Both the position numbers and the translations under genes were made by a program. The notes below the pieces were generated by a model. That model was not told the origin of the DNA, searched no databases, and saw only the letters and a list, made by a program, of their open reading frames with translations. Below, one piece after another: positions 26,224-35,223 of a stretch of 64,000 nt of DNA. The stretch lies in NCBI RefSeq assembly GCF_937888285.1, contig NZ_CALART010000011.1, forward strand, positions 310,001 to 374,000, in the 5' to 3' direction. The first letter of the stretch is position 1. The number at the start of each line of letters is the position of its first letter. This DNA comes from an uncultured Aquimonas sp. (GTDB lineage: Bacteria > Pseudomonadota > Gammaproteobacteria > Xanthomonadales > Xanthomonadaceae).

Positions 26224-29200
26224 CTACTGCAGGCGACCCGCGCCCGCTGAGGCCGGAATGCGCGTGCCCAGACTCACCGGATCCGGCTCGACCTCGAAGG
26301 CATAGGGCGGCTGCCAGCTGCCCGCAGGCAGGCCGCTGCAGCCGGCGAGATAGGCGTCCACCGGCAGCGGCACCACGGCGCTGGCGTGATCGCTCTGGAA
26401 CCACAGGTTCTCGCCGCGGAAGCCGGTGGCACTGCCGTGGTGGTGCACGAGCTTGCCGCAGATCTCGTTGCTGGCATTGATCTTCAGGCCCAGCACGAGG
26501 AAGAAGTTGCCCTGCGCCAGCACATCGCCTTCGTAGGCCACGGCGATGCCGCTGCCCCACTTGCGGTTGGGCACCGAAGCGATGCTGCCCGAGAAGAAGT
26601 TGTTGTAGACATGCACGCGGCCGTAGCGCACCCGCGGCATGCGGCCCTGGTTGTATTCCCAGTGGTTGCCGACAAAGCTGACTCTCAGTCGACCGGCATC
26701 GCTCCAACGCCGGCTGCTGTCGGCGTTGCCGATCAGATTGGTCTTGTCGCTCGAGTGGAAACGGCTGTTGCTGATGGTGACGTAGCTGGAACCGCGCACC
26801 ACATCAAGCGCGCCGTCGCGACGGGTCGCGGTGTAGACGCCGTCGTACTGGCCCGGACCGATGGTGACGTGGTCGATCCAGACCTGCTGCGCCCAGGCCA
26901 GCACGATGCCGTCGTACTCGGCATCGGCCGAACCCGGATTCACGTCCCAGGGCGTTTCGATCTCAAGGTTGCGGAGGATCACGTTGCGGGTCCAGCCCGG
27001 ATACTCCTCGGGATCGCGCCCCGCGTTGACCCAGGCCTGGTAGTTGGTCTGCGGGGTCGGATTCGCGGGCGAGAACGGATGCAGCGGCGAGAACTCGCGG
27101 CCCACCGAGATCTGCGTGCCGGCAAATCGCGCTGGGCGCCCCTGCGCGTCATTGATGCCCACGAGCGTGGTGTTGGAGGGAATCACCACGGTCCCGCCGG
27201 CAGCCTGGTCCGCCTGGCTGGTGTATTCCTCATACACCCCGTTGGTGAAGCGGAAGTCGATCACCCCCAGCACGCGGATGATCTTCGGACGGTTGCCCGA
27301 CTGCTGCAGGGCCGCCAGCAGCTCTTCCTTGGTGCGCACGGTGTGGATGTCTTCCGCCGCGGCCGCCGAGCCGCCGCTCACGCGCACGGCGCCGTACTCG
27401 CTCCAGCCCATCCAGCCCAGCGCGGGTGCCGCCTGGCGCTCGAAGCTCAGCGCGCCACCGGTCGGATCCGCAGGCAGGTTCTGGTAGTGATCGACATGCA
27501 CGGGCACCGGCGGCACGGCCACGTACTGCAGGTTGCCGACCGGGGCCGAGTAATTGCGCTGACCCATGTTCAGCGGCATCGGCTCGCCCACGGGCAGGAG
27601 GGCAGCATCGATGCGGCTGTCCTCATCCGCCTCGAAGCCGCTGGCGAACACCGCAACGGGCACGGGCGGTGGCTCGCTGGAGCTGGACGAGCTGGAGCTG
27701 CTGCTCGACGTCGAGCTGCTGCTGGAGCTGGAGGTGGAGCTGCTGCTGGAGCTGGAGGTGGAACTGCTGCTGGAGCTGGAGGTGGAACTGCTGCTGGAGC
27801 TTGAGGACGAGGAGCCCGGCAAGCCCAGGCAAGCGTCGATCCTGCCCACGCCGGTGTTGGCCAGCACATGCGGCTTGACCTCGGCCACCGGCAGCGCCGC
27901 ATAGGCATACGGCGGCGTGTAGCTGACCGTCGAGGCGATCTGGCCGCCGTTCTGCACCGTGCCCGGCGTGTTGCCCCAGGCACAGGGATTGCTGTTGCAG
28001 TTGGTCGGCAGCGGCGTCCAGGTGATGTTCTCGAACAGGTTGTCGCCATTGGTGTCCCAGAAGCCGATCTGCTGGCTGTCCTGCGAGATCACCACGTTCT
28101 GGGAGTCCTCGAAGTGGTTGCCGTCAATGCGGATGCGCGCCCCCATGCGCGAGTTGATGCCCGAGGCGCGCACGTTCCGGTAGTAGTTGTTCAGCACATG
28201 GCCTTCGCCGAAGCGGAACAAGGGCAGACGCGAGTTGACGTTCTCCCAGCGGTTGGCGATGAAGCTGATCGTACGATTGAAGCCGTCGGTATCGCTGGAG
28301 CCCCAGAGCGAGGTCTTCCAGCTGTCGTGCAGGTAGTTGTAGCTCAGCGTCACGTTGGAGACGCTGCCCTTGCCGCTGACCAGTTCGTCGTAGAAGTCGA
28401 TGTCGACGTCCAGCGAGTTGTAGAACTCGTTGTGGTCGATCCAGATGTTGCTGGCCGGGCCTTCCAGGCTGATCTGGTCCTTGTCGCCGATGTTGACGAA
28501 GCGCATGGTGATGTTGCGCACGATGATGTTGTTGGCGCGCCAGATCTTGATGCCGATGCCGTCGAACAGCGCGCCCGGCATGCCGATGATCGAAACATTG
28601 TTCATGTCCTTGACATCGAACTTGCTGACCCCGCCGCTGTTGGCCGGCGTGATCACGCCATTGACGAAGATCGTCAGCGGCTGCGGGTTGTTGACCTGCG
28701 CCGCCAGTGCGGCGACCAGCTCGGTGCCGCTGCTGACGATCACCTGGCGCCCGCCGGCACCGCCGGTGGTGCCATCGCCCAGCGAGGCGAAGCCCTGCAC
28801 CGTGTTGGCCTGCGGGCAGGTGAGCGTGCCCGGCGTGGGCGGCGTCGACGAGGAGCTGCTCGAGCTCGAACTGCTGCTTGAGCTCGACGAGCTGCTGGAG
28901 GACGAGCTCGATGAAGAGCTCGATGAGCTCGACGGCGGCGGGCAGGTCGCCGAGCCGACGCTGCCGCGATCCAGCCGGACGTCGTCGACGATGGCCTCCT
29001 CGCCGCTCTCCACGCGCAGCACGAAGAAGGAGGTCGCGGTGCCGACCTGCGAGCTCACGCTGTAGACGGTGTTCGGGACCAGGTCGGCCAGCGCCTGGTT
29101 GAAGATGCGCGAGGCGGTGCCGTGGATCGAGTTCGCGGCACCGCTGGTGTTGTTGTCCACCTGCACCTGCAGGCGCTTCGTGCCATCGGAACCGCGACGG

Positions 29201-30291
29201 CCGACATAGCAGAACGAGACGGTGTAGGTCTGGCTCAGGTCGAAGATTCCAGTGGTGCTGGTATCGGTGCCGGTGGTGGCGGTGAACGGCTGGCGGTTGC
29301 CGATGCCGAACACCAGGCCCTCAATGCCGAGCGCGCCCTCCACCACGCGGGTGCGCGAGGTGGCGCTGCTGACGAACATCGGCGTGCCGGGCGTATCGGG
29401 CAGGCTACGGTAGGTGGCGGTCAGCAGGGTACTGGTGCTGGCGAGGTCGAAGTCCTCGGCGAACAGGCTCTCGCCCGGCGCGCTGGAGCTTGACGAGCTC
29501 GACGAACTCGATTCGCTGGAGCTGCTCGAACTGCTCGAACTGCTGGACTCGCTGGAGCTGGAAGAACTCGACTCGCTCGAACTGCTGGAGCTGCTGGACT
29601 CGCTGGAGCTGCTTGAGCTGCTCGACTCGCTGGAGCTGCTGGAACTGCTCGACGCGCCAGCGCAGCTGGCCAGCGTTGCCGACTGCGCATCACCGAGGCT
29701 GATCGTCAGGTTGTCGATGACCACGGTGGCGCCGCTCTCGGTGCGCAGGGCAACGAAGGAGTTGGCCGAGCCGAGTGACGTGGTCACGCTGACCACGCTG
29801 TTCGCCTGCAGCGTGGAGACGTCGAGGTTGAGTAGGCGCGAGGCGCCGCCGTGCGGCGAGTTGGCCTGGCCCGTGCTGTTGTTGTCGACGTAGACCTGGA
29901 ACTTCTTGTCGACCAGCGGATCGGCCAGCACCGCCGAGCGCACGCACATCGAGACGGTCCAGGTCGCCCCCAGGCCGAAGATGCCGGTGAATCCGCTGCC
30001 GGCAGAGGTGGTGACCGTTGGCGTGGTGTTGCCGACGCTCAGGCGCGCGCCGGTCAATGCCACCGCGCCGTCCACCACCGCCGCGGTGCCGGCCAGTCGA
30101 TGGAACATCTGCAGCGGTGGCTCGATGCCGGGCAGGGCGCGGTAATCCGGCGTGGTCAGCGAGGCCGTGGTGGCGGCGTCGAAGTCCTCGACGAAGGGAA
30201 GATTGGCCTGGGCGAAGGCCAACGCAGGCAGCAGGGTCGCAGTGGCGCACAGCGTCGCCAGCCGGGTCGGGTGAGTCCATCGAAACCGCAT
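26224..30291 (-). CDS. Multimodular secreted pectate lyase with two PL1 domains and three polyserine linkers
   Basis: The product has 1355 residues, starting MRFRWTHPTR with signal peptide 1-27 after a GGAGAG ribosome-binding site. Two related beta-sandwich modules (about 28-213 and 271-453) share FxEDFDxA..T..YR.LP at the start and QVxVDNN(S/T)xGxANSxHGxASR in the middle; these are probably carbohydrate-binding. Ser/Glu linker about 214-270, pure Ser linker about 453-481, Ser/Thr linker about 825-873. PL1 domain A is about 490-820 and domain B about 900-1350. Both have WIDH and the catalytic-arginine block (RLPLFRFG near 686, RMPRVRYG near 1217). It would cleave polygalacturonate outside the cell by beta-elimination. 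An F-A-S-G-F-E motif precedes domain B. A further upstream frame to 30453 lacks a signal. It is divergent from the PMT gene. Confidence 0.92.
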   Translation of the reverse strand: MRFRWTHPTRLATLCATATLLPALAFAQANLPFVEDFDAATTASLTTPDYRALPGIEPPLQMFHRLAGTAAVVDGAVALTGARLSVGNTTPTVTTSAGSGFTGIFGLGATWTVSMCVRSAVLADPLVDKKFQVYVDNNSTGQANSPHGGASRLLNLDVSTLQANSVVSVTTSLGSANSFVALRTESGATVVIDNLTISLGDAQSATLASCAGASSSSSSSSESSSSSSSSESSSSSSSSESSSSSSSESSSSSSSSSSSESSSSSSSSSSAPGESLFAEDFDLASTSTLLTATYRSLPDTPGTPMFVSSATSRTRVVEGALGIEGLVFGIGNRQPFTATTGTDTSTTGIFDLSQTYTVSFCYVGRRGSDGTKRLQVQVDNNTSGAANSIHGTASRIFNQALADLVPNTVYSVSSQVGTATSFFVLRVESGEEAIVDDVRLDRGSVGSATCPPPSSSSSSSSSSSSSSSSSSSSSSSSSSSSSTPPTPGTLTCPQANTVQGFASLGDGTTGGAGGRQVIVSSGTELVAALAAQVNNPQPLTIFVNGVITPANSGGVSKFDVKDMNNVSIIGMPGALFDGIGIKIWRANNIIVRNITMRFVNIGDKDQISLEGPASNIWIDHNEFYNSLDVDIDFYDELVSGKGSVSNVTLSYNYLHDSWKTSLWGSSDTDGFNRTISFIANRWENVNSRLPLFRFGEGHVLNNYYRNVRASGINSRMGARIRIDGNHFEDSQNVVISQDSQQIGFWDTNGDNLFENITWTPLPTNCNSNPCAWGNTPGTVQNGGQIASTVSYTPPYAYAALPVAEVKPHVLANTGVGRIDACLGLPGSSSSSSSSSSTSSSSSSSTSSSSSSSTSSSSSSSTSSSSSSSSSSSEPPPVPVAVFASGFEADEDSRIDAALLPVGEPMPLNMGQRNYSAPVGNLQYVAVPPVPVHVDHYQNLPADPTGGALSFERQAAPALGWMGWSEYGAVRVSGGSAAAAEDIHTVRTKEELLAALQQSGNRPKIIRVLGVIDFRFTNGVYEEYTSQADQAAGGTVVIPSNTTLVGINDAQGRPARFAGTQISVGREFSPLHPFSPANPTPQTNYQAWVNAGRDPEEYPGWTRNVILRNLEIETPWDVNPGSADAEYDGIVLAWAQQVWIDHVTIGPGQYDGVYTATRRDGALDVVRGSSYVTISNSRFHSSDKTNLIGNADSSRRWSDAGRLRVSFVGNHWEYNQGRMPRVRYGRVHVYNNFFSGSIASVPNRKWGSGIAVAYEGDVLAQGNFFLVLGLKINASNEICGKLVHHHGSATGFRGENLWFQSDHASAVVPLPVDAYLAGCSGLPAGSWQPPYAFEVEPDPVSLGTRIPASAGAGRLQ

Positions 30292-30693
30292 CGCACGCTC
30301 TCCGCATGGGGGCGAGCGCCGAACAGTTCCTGTTCCGTCGCCCCGGATGAGGGCAAGGCCACCGCGGCCTCGCCATGAGTCCGCCCCCACGGCGTCGCGT
30401 AATGGCGCACCCGGGGCCGGTCGGTGTCGCGGCGTGCGGGGTCGATGCAGCACCGACCCTGGGACGCAGCCGCCGAGCGATGGACGCGACCCGATCTGCG
30501 TGGATGGGGTCTCGGGGACGGCAGGCGTCAGGCCTGCCGAGCGCGCAGAAGCACGCGCGGTTCATCTGCATCGCCGGTGCGTGGCGCACCCTCCCGCGGC
30601 GATGTGGCGGCGATCCTCTGCACGGATGCCACCGGTGTCAACGTGCACTGCAACATGTGCGATTCTTATGGCATCGGGTTTGGAGGGACAGTC
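30292..30693. other. Divergent intergenic region between pectate lyase and PMT genes
   Basis: About 400 nt without a convincing gene. It should hold promoters for the two divergent genes. The clear element is the CCGG-centred palindrome at 30627-30640. The open frames across it are arginine-rich shadows. Confidence 0.6.
30627..30640. promoter_or_regulatory. Putative pectin-regulon operator (TGCCACCGGTGTCA)
   Basis: On the minus strand this reads TGACACCGGTGGCA, sharing TGACACCGGT with the two exact sites at 33042 and 38046. It lies 54 nt upstream of the PMT start and about 335 nt upstream of the double pectate lyase start. A 14-nt near-palindrome centred on CCGG is typical of LacI-family operators. 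Confidence 0.5.
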
Positions 30694-32223
30694 ATGCGGA
30701 ACTTGAACGGTGCCGGGCTGGCGCAATCGCTGCGCGCCGCGCTGACTCGCAACGCCCTGCACGCCGTCGCCCTGGTGCTGGTCTGCCTGACCGCCACACT
30801 GACCTTCGGCACCCGCTACTGGCAGCCGGAGTCACTGTTCTGGGATGAGAACTATCACGTCGCCTCGGCCCACAAGCAGCTGGCCGGGGTGATGTACATG
30901 GAGAACCACCCGCCGCTCGGCAAGATGCTGATCGCGCTGGGCGAATCCGCGACCGGCGCCAACGCCGGACGCGAGACCACGGCCCTGCTGCACACCGACC
31001 ATGTCAGCCAGGCGCAGCTGCCGCCGGGCTACAGCTTCAAGGGGGTACGTCTGGCCTCGGTGCTGGGCCTGATCCTGTCCGCTCCCCTGCTCTATCTGCT
31101 GCTCTTCGAGGCGACCCGCAGCCGGGCCGTCGCCCTGTGCTTCGCCCTGCTGTTGCCGCTGGACAACGCCTGGGTCACTCACGGACGTGCGGCCATGCTT
31201 GAAGGCGTGCAGCTGCCCTTCGTGCTGCTCGCGCTATGGCTGTTCGCGCGCAGCGTTCGCAGCAGCACCGCGATCCGCCTGCATCACTACCTGCTGCTGG
31301 GCGCCAGCATCGGCCTGGCGCTGGCGGTCAAGCTCAACGCCGCGCCGCTGCTGCTGCTGCCGCCGGTGCTGCTGGGGCTGGAGCTGTGGCGCCAGCGCGG
31401 CAGCCTGAGCCTGCTGCATGCCGCGGGTCGCTCGGTGAGCACAGGCGCGACCACCATCGTCGGCGTTGCTGGAGTGTTCTTCGGCGTCTTCTGGCTGCAG
31501 ATCGCGCTTTCACCGACGGTCATCGATGGCCGCACCTACAAGGCCTCGCCGGAGTACATCGCCGCGCTCCGGCAGGGCCGGTCCGCCGCACCTTCGACCT
31601 TCATGCTCGGCCTGCGCGACCACCTGCGCTACATCGCCGAGTACTCCGACGGTGTACCGCGCTTCGATGCCTGCAAGCCCGGCGAGAACGGCAGCCCAGC
31701 CCTGCACTGGCCGCTGGGCGGCAAGACCATCAACTACCGCTGGGCCAAGGTCGAGGTCGACGGCCAGACCAAGGTGGATTACACGTATCTGGTGACCAAC
31801 CCGCTGGTCTGGCTGCCGGTGCTGGCGGGCATGCTGCTGTCCTTCGCGCTGCTGCTCGCCTGGGCCGTGTTCGGCCTGGTCCCGACTGACCGTCGCCTGC
31901 TGGGCTGGATCGCGCTGATGAGCGCGCTCTACCTCGGCTACATGGTGTCGATGCTGCAGGTCGAGCGGGTGATGTACCTCTACCACTACCTGCTGCCTCT
32001 GATCTTCGGGATCGTCAATCTCGCCCTGGTGTTCGCCTACGTGTTCCGCGAGTCCCTGGCGCGCGGCGACTGGCATCCGCGCCTCAACCTGGCTGCCTAT
32101 GCCGGCCTCGTGCTTGCGGGCTTCCTCTACTTCGCACCGCTGGGCTACGGCTGGCCGCTGGACGAGAACGCGGTCGAGCGCCGCGCCTGGCTGCAGGTCT
32201 GGAAGCTGGAGCCGGTGCGATGA
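30694..32223 (+). CDS. PMT-family (GT39) membrane glycosyltransferase, probable protein O-mannosyltransferase
   Basis: The 509-residue polytopic protein starts MRNLNGAGLA after GGAGGGAC. The first membrane segment is followed by FWDENYHV (D51, E52, the catalytic acidic pair of the first periplasmic loop) and ENHPPLGKML (71-80), matching the PMT signature HPPLxK. About ten further membrane helices follow, and GT-C enzymes of this class use a polyprenyl-phosphate sugar. It would transfer mannose or another hexose to Ser/Thr of exported proteins. The adjacent lyase has three long serine linkers, which are plausible acceptors (inference). It overlaps the PA14-like gene by ATGA and is therefore coupled to it. 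Confidence 0.8.
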   Translation: MRNLNGAGLAQSLRAALTRNALHAVALVLVCLTATLTFGTRYWQPESLFWDENYHVASAHKQLAGVMYMENHPPLGKMLIALGESATGANAGRETTALLHTDHVSQAQLPPGYSFKGVRLASVLGLILSAPLLYLLLFEATRSRAVALCFALLLPLDNAWVTHGRAAMLEGVQLPFVLLALWLFARSVRSSTAIRLHHYLLLGASIGLALAVKLNAAPLLLLPPVLLGLELWRQRGSLSLLHAAGRSVSTGATTIVGVAGVFFGVFWLQIALSPTVIDGRTYKASPEYIAALRQGRSAAPSTFMLGLRDHLRYIAEYSDGVPRFDACKPGENGSPALHWPLGGKTINYRWAKVEVDGQTKVDYTYLVTNPLVWLPVLAGMLLSFALLLAWAVFGLVPTDRRLLGWIALMSALYLGYMVSMLQVERVMYLYHYLLPLIFGIVNLALVFAYVFRESLARGDWHPRLNLAAYAGLVLAGFLYFAPLGYGWPLDENAVERRAWLQVWKLEPVR

Positions 32224-32792
32224 AGCGGCTCGATCCCGCCAACACAGCGCTGTCGGCCCTGCTGGCAGCGGCGGCCCTGATGATGGCCTGGCTGATGCGT
32301 GCGCCCGGCGTCGAGGCCCGCCTTCCGCTCACGATCGAGCGGAATTCCGTACCCATCGAGCAGTTGGATCAGGATCGCACGGTCTTCGAACGCCAGACCG
32401 TGTGGGTGGACCGCCTGGACCTCGCGCACGCCGGCCAGCTCCGTCATCCCGTGCTCGGCAGGATCGGGCCCGCCGAGCAGTTCTTCCTGGACCTGCGCGT
32501 GCGCGTGCAGGTGCCGGAGGCGCGCGTGCTGCATTTCGAGATCGAGAGCGACGACGGCTTCGCGCTGGAGCTCAACGAGCGCCGCGTGTGTGCCTACACC
32601 GGCCAGCGCGGCCTGTCAGCGCAACGCTGTCGTGCCCTGCTCGAAGCCGGCGAGCACGCCCTGCACCTCAGCTACTTCCAGGCCGGTGGACCCGCAGGCC
32701 TGCGCCTGCGCTACGGGCCCAGCGAGGACGGCCCCTGGGTCGTGCTGGGCGAACCGAGCCCCTGGCTGCAGGTGGTCGCCGAGCCCAGATAG
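32220..32792 (+). CDS. Membrane-anchored PA14-like sugar-binding protein
   Basis: The 190-residue protein has one N-terminal membrane anchor (about 10-26, ALSALLAAAALMMAWLM) and an extracytoplasmic beta-rich domain. The blocks HFEIESDDGFALELNERRV (about 104-122) and LEAGEHALHLSYFQAGGPAGLRLRYG (in part) follow the PA14 pattern (x-x-SDDGxxLxxNxxxx .. G.H.l.l.Yf...g.a.l.L.w). PA14 domains bind glycans. It is translationally coupled to the PMT gene, so I infer a partner in glycosylation or recognition of glycan acceptors. No exact family can be fixed. Confidence 0.65.
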   Translation: MKRLDPANTALSALLAAAALMMAWLMRAPGVEARLPLTIERNSVPIEQLDQDRTVFERQTVWVDRLDLAHAGQLRHPVLGRIGPAEQFFLDLRVRVQVPEARVLHFEIESDDGFALELNERRVCAYTGQRGLSAQRCRALLEAGEHALHLSYFQAGGPAGLRLRYGPSEDGPWVVLGEPSPWLQVVAEPR

Positions 32793-33138
32793 CGGCGCGA
32801 GGCACTGCTGCGCCATGCGACAGCGCCCCAGCGCTGGCCGCCCATGCTCGCGGCAGCGCGGTCGGCCGCACCCACTTGCGAGCCTGCGACCGCGACTGCG
32901 CGGACCAGGGGCTGCAGCTATGGTCGCCGCGTGCAGGCCCACAGGCTTCGGCCTCGCAGCATTGCCGCGCAAAGCGCGACTCGGCAGCTCCCGCAGCCCA
33001 TTGCTGCGCCACAGCTTGCCGCCTGCCCCGCGTCCGTCCAGAATGACACCGGTAGTCATTCAGGCGCATCGGCATCGGAGCCGCCATCACCCAGGCCGAT
33101 CCGATCCGGGCCGCGCCGCCATTCCAGGAGCGTTGACG
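32793..33138. other. Intergenic region upstream of kduD
   Basis: About 345 nt without a gene. Its first 240 nt show nothing I can name. The operator-like palindrome 33042-33060 lies 79 nt before kduD. The GCAGCG-rich composition gives only random short frames. Confidence 0.55.
33042..33060. promoter_or_regulatory. Putative pectin-regulon operator (AATGACACCGGTAGTCATT)
   Basis: A 19-nt dyad with perfect AATGAC/GTCATT arms around ACCGGTA. The inner TGACACCGGTAGTCA is repeated exactly at 38046-38060 before the second pectate lyase. It is the most complete of the three sites and stands 79-97 nt before the kduD start. Confidence 0.7.
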
Positions 33139-33894
33139 ATGAGCAATCCCTTCAGCCTGCAGAGCCAGGTCGCCCTGGTCACCGGCGCGAACAAGGGCCT
33201 GGGTCAGGGCATTGCGCTGGCCTTGGCCGAAGCCGGCGCCGACATCGCCGCGGTCAGCAGCTCGAATGCCGACGACACCGCCGCCAAGGTGCAGGCGCTC
33301 GGCCGCCGCTTCGCCTTCGTGCAGGCGGATCTGACCTCGCTGGAACCGATCCCGCGCATCATCACCGAGACCCTGGAGAAGCTCGGCCGCCTCGATGTGC
33401 TGGTGAACAATGCCGGCATGATCCGCCGGGCCGATGCGATCGACTTCACCGAGGCCGACTGGGATGCGGTGATCGACCTCAATCTGAAGTCGGCTTTCTT
33501 CCTGTGCCAGGCGGCGGGCCGGCACTTCATCGCGCAAGGGCGCGGGAAGATCATCAACATCGCCTCGATGCTGAGCTTCCAGGGCGGCATCCGCGTGCCC
33601 TCCTACACCGCCAGCAAGTCCGGCCTGGCGGGCATCACCAAGCTGCTCGCCAACGAGTGGGCGGCCAAGGGCGTCAACGTCAACGCCATCGCGCCCGGCT
33701 ACATGGCCACCGACAACACCGCGCAGCTGCGCGCCGACGAACAGCGCAACCGCGACATCCTGGCGCGCATTCCGGCCGCGCGCTGGGGCACGCCGGAGGA
33801 TCTGGCGGGCGCTGCCGTATTCCTGGCCTCGCGCGCGTCCGACTACGTGCACGGCACCGTGCTGCCGGTGGACGGCGGCTGGCTGGCCCGCTGA
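33139..33894 (+). CDS. kduD: 2-dehydro-3-deoxy-D-gluconate 5-dehydrogenase (KduD/DhuD type)
   Basis: The 251-residue short-chain dehydrogenase has TGANKGLGQG (15-24, NAD(P) loop), NNAG (about 90-93), the catalytic serine in INIASMLSFQGG, and YTASK (Y-x-x-x-K catalytic pair). The start MSNPFSLQSQVALVTG and the length match KduD, which reduces 3-deoxy-D-glycero-2,5-hexodiulosonate to 2-keto-3-deoxygluconate in unsaturated galacturonate catabolism. Clear ribosome-binding site AGGAGCG. It is followed by the RpiB-family isomerase and a cupin, which supports the pathway role. The operator-like palindrome lies upstream. Confidence 0.85.
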   Translation: MSNPFSLQSQVALVTGANKGLGQGIALALAEAGADIAAVSSSNADDTAAKVQALGRRFAFVQADLTSLEPIPRIITETLEKLGRLDVLVNNAGMIRRADAIDFTEADWDAVIDLNLKSAFFLCQAAGRHFIAQGRGKIINIASMLSFQGGIRVPSYTASKSGLAGITKLLANEWAAKGVNVNAIAPGYMATDNTAQLRADEQRNRDILARIPAARWGTPEDLAGAAVFLASRASDYVHGTVLPVDGGWLAR

Positions 33895-34056
33895 AGCCGC
33901 GCCTCGACAACGATCACCCCTGTCCGTGCGCCTGTCGAACACTCCACCGCCGCAAGCCTTGCACTGGGCGCAGGCCTGCGTCGGGCGTGCCGACAGGCGC
34001 ACCGACTTCCGTCACACCCGCGCCTTCGCGGGCAGCCTCACCTACAGGACATCGCC

Positions 34057-34692
34057 ATGAAGATCGCGCTGATCACCGAGAACAGCCAGGCCGCCAAGAA
34101 CGAGATCATCCACACCGCACTGAAGACCGTGGCCGAGCCGCTGGGCCATTCCGTGTTCAACTACGGCATGTATTCGGCCGAGGACAAGGCCTCGCTGACT
34201 TACGTGATGAATGGCCTGCTGGCGGGCATCCTGCTGAACTCGAAGGCCGCCGACTTCGTGGTCACCGGCTGCGGCACCGGCATGGGCTCGATGCTGGCCT
34301 GCAACGCCATGCCCGGCGTGTTCTGCGGGCTGGTGATCGACCCGACCGATGCCTTCCTGTTCGGCCAGATTAACGACGGCAACGCGATCTCGATGCCCTA
34401 CGCGAAGGGCTTCGGCTGGGCCGCCGAGCTCAACCTGCAGGACTGCTATCGCAAGCTGTTCGACGGCGAGCGCGGCTTGGGCTACCCGAAGGAGCGCGCG
34501 GCGATCATGGCCAGGAACCGCGGCATCCTCGCCCAGGTCAAGGCGACGAGCTGCAAGGACATGCTGACCGTGCTGAAAGAGGTCGATCAGGACCTGCTGA
34601 AGTCGGCGATTGCCGGCGAGAAGTTCGCCGAGCTGTTCTTCCCGAACTGCCAGGACGAGGCCATCGCGTCCTACCTGCGCGGCCTGAAGTAA
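34057..34692 (+). CDS. RpiB/LacAB-family sugar isomerase, probable 5-keto-4-deoxyuronate isomerase (DhuI type)
   Basis: The 211-residue protein starts MKIALITENSQAAKNEIIH and carries the family core VVTGCGTGMGSMLACNAMPGV, with the catalytic cysteine in CGTG (about residue 72). Ribose-5-phosphate isomerase B is shorter (about 150). This longer form, directly after kduD, resembles DhuI, the RpiB-type 4-deoxy-5-hexosulose-uronate isomerase known from streptococcal hyaluronan use. I infer that it replaces KduI, which is absent from the window. Ribosome-binding site AGGAC. The alternative is a pentose or galactose-phosphate isomerase. Confidence 0.7.
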   Translation: MKIALITENSQAAKNEIIHTALKTVAEPLGHSVFNYGMYSAEDKASLTYVMNGLLAGILLNSKAADFVVTGCGTGMGSMLACNAMPGVFCGLVIDPTDAFLFGQINDGNAISMPYAKGFGWAAELNLQDCYRKLFDGERGLGYPKERAAIMARNRGILAQVKATSCKDMLTVLKEVDQDLLKSAIAGEKFAELFFPNCQDEAIASYLRGLK

Positions 34693-34722
34693 GCCGCATA
34701 CCGCAACGACGAGGACGTCCGC

Positions 34723-35220
34723 ATGCTTGGTCGCGCCGGTCAGCTTCGACACCAGAGCGTGCCCGCCGCCTGCGCGCGCAACGCACGCGCGACAGCCCTC
34801 ATCACAGCGCTCTGTCTGGCGCCGACCTGTGCAATGGCCGCGGCGGGGCAGCATGCCGCACCCCGCAGCGACTCCTACGTCGAACGCGAAGCAGATCTCG
34901 CGGTTGAGCAAGCCGGGCCGCATGAAGGGGAAGGCTTGACCACGGCCTTCCCCTTCTTCGAACAGGCCGAAGGCTTGGATCTCGTGTTCCGCAAGCGCGC
35001 CCTGCACCCCGGCGCCAGCATTGGTGAGCATCTGAACGACAAGGACGAGATCTACTACGTCCTGTCCGGCCGCGGCGAACTGATGCTCGACGGCGATTAC
35101 CGTGAGGTCGGCGCCGGCGACGCCATCCTCACCCGGAGCGGCAGCCGACACGGGCTGCGCCAGTCGGGCAACGAGGACCTCGTGATCTTCGTCGTCTTCC
35201 GCCGGCCTGCCGAGCCTTGA
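34723..35220 (+). CDS. Cupin-domain protein with possible signal peptide (KdgF-like role)
   Basis: The 165-residue protein has a GAGGA ribosome-binding site. Residues 21-42 are hydrophobic and end in TCAMAAAG, like a Sec signal, after a basic start. Residues about 85-160 form a cupin: G-ASIGEH with E (in KDEIYYVLSGRGEL), then SGSRHGLR with a second histidine. The second histidine of the first cupin motif is Asn. KdgF cupins convert unsaturated galacturonate to the keto acid used by KduI/DhuI; the gene order suggests that role, but the export signal would place it in the periplasm. An internal ATG at 34834 would remove the signal. Confidence 0.65.
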   Translation: MLGRAGQLRHQSVPAACARNARATALITALCLAPTCAMAAAGQHAAPRSDSYVEREADLAVEQAGPHEGEGLTTAFPFFEQAEGLDLVFRKRALHPGASIGEHLNDKDEIYYVLSGRGELMLDGDYREVGAGDAILTRSGSRHGLRQSGNEDLVIFVVFRRPAEP

Positions 35221-35223
35221 GGC

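Noticed and set aside
27566..29893. Plus-strand frames with LELELL-type repeats
   Set aside because: They are the antisense reading of the polyserine linker codons of the pectate lyase.
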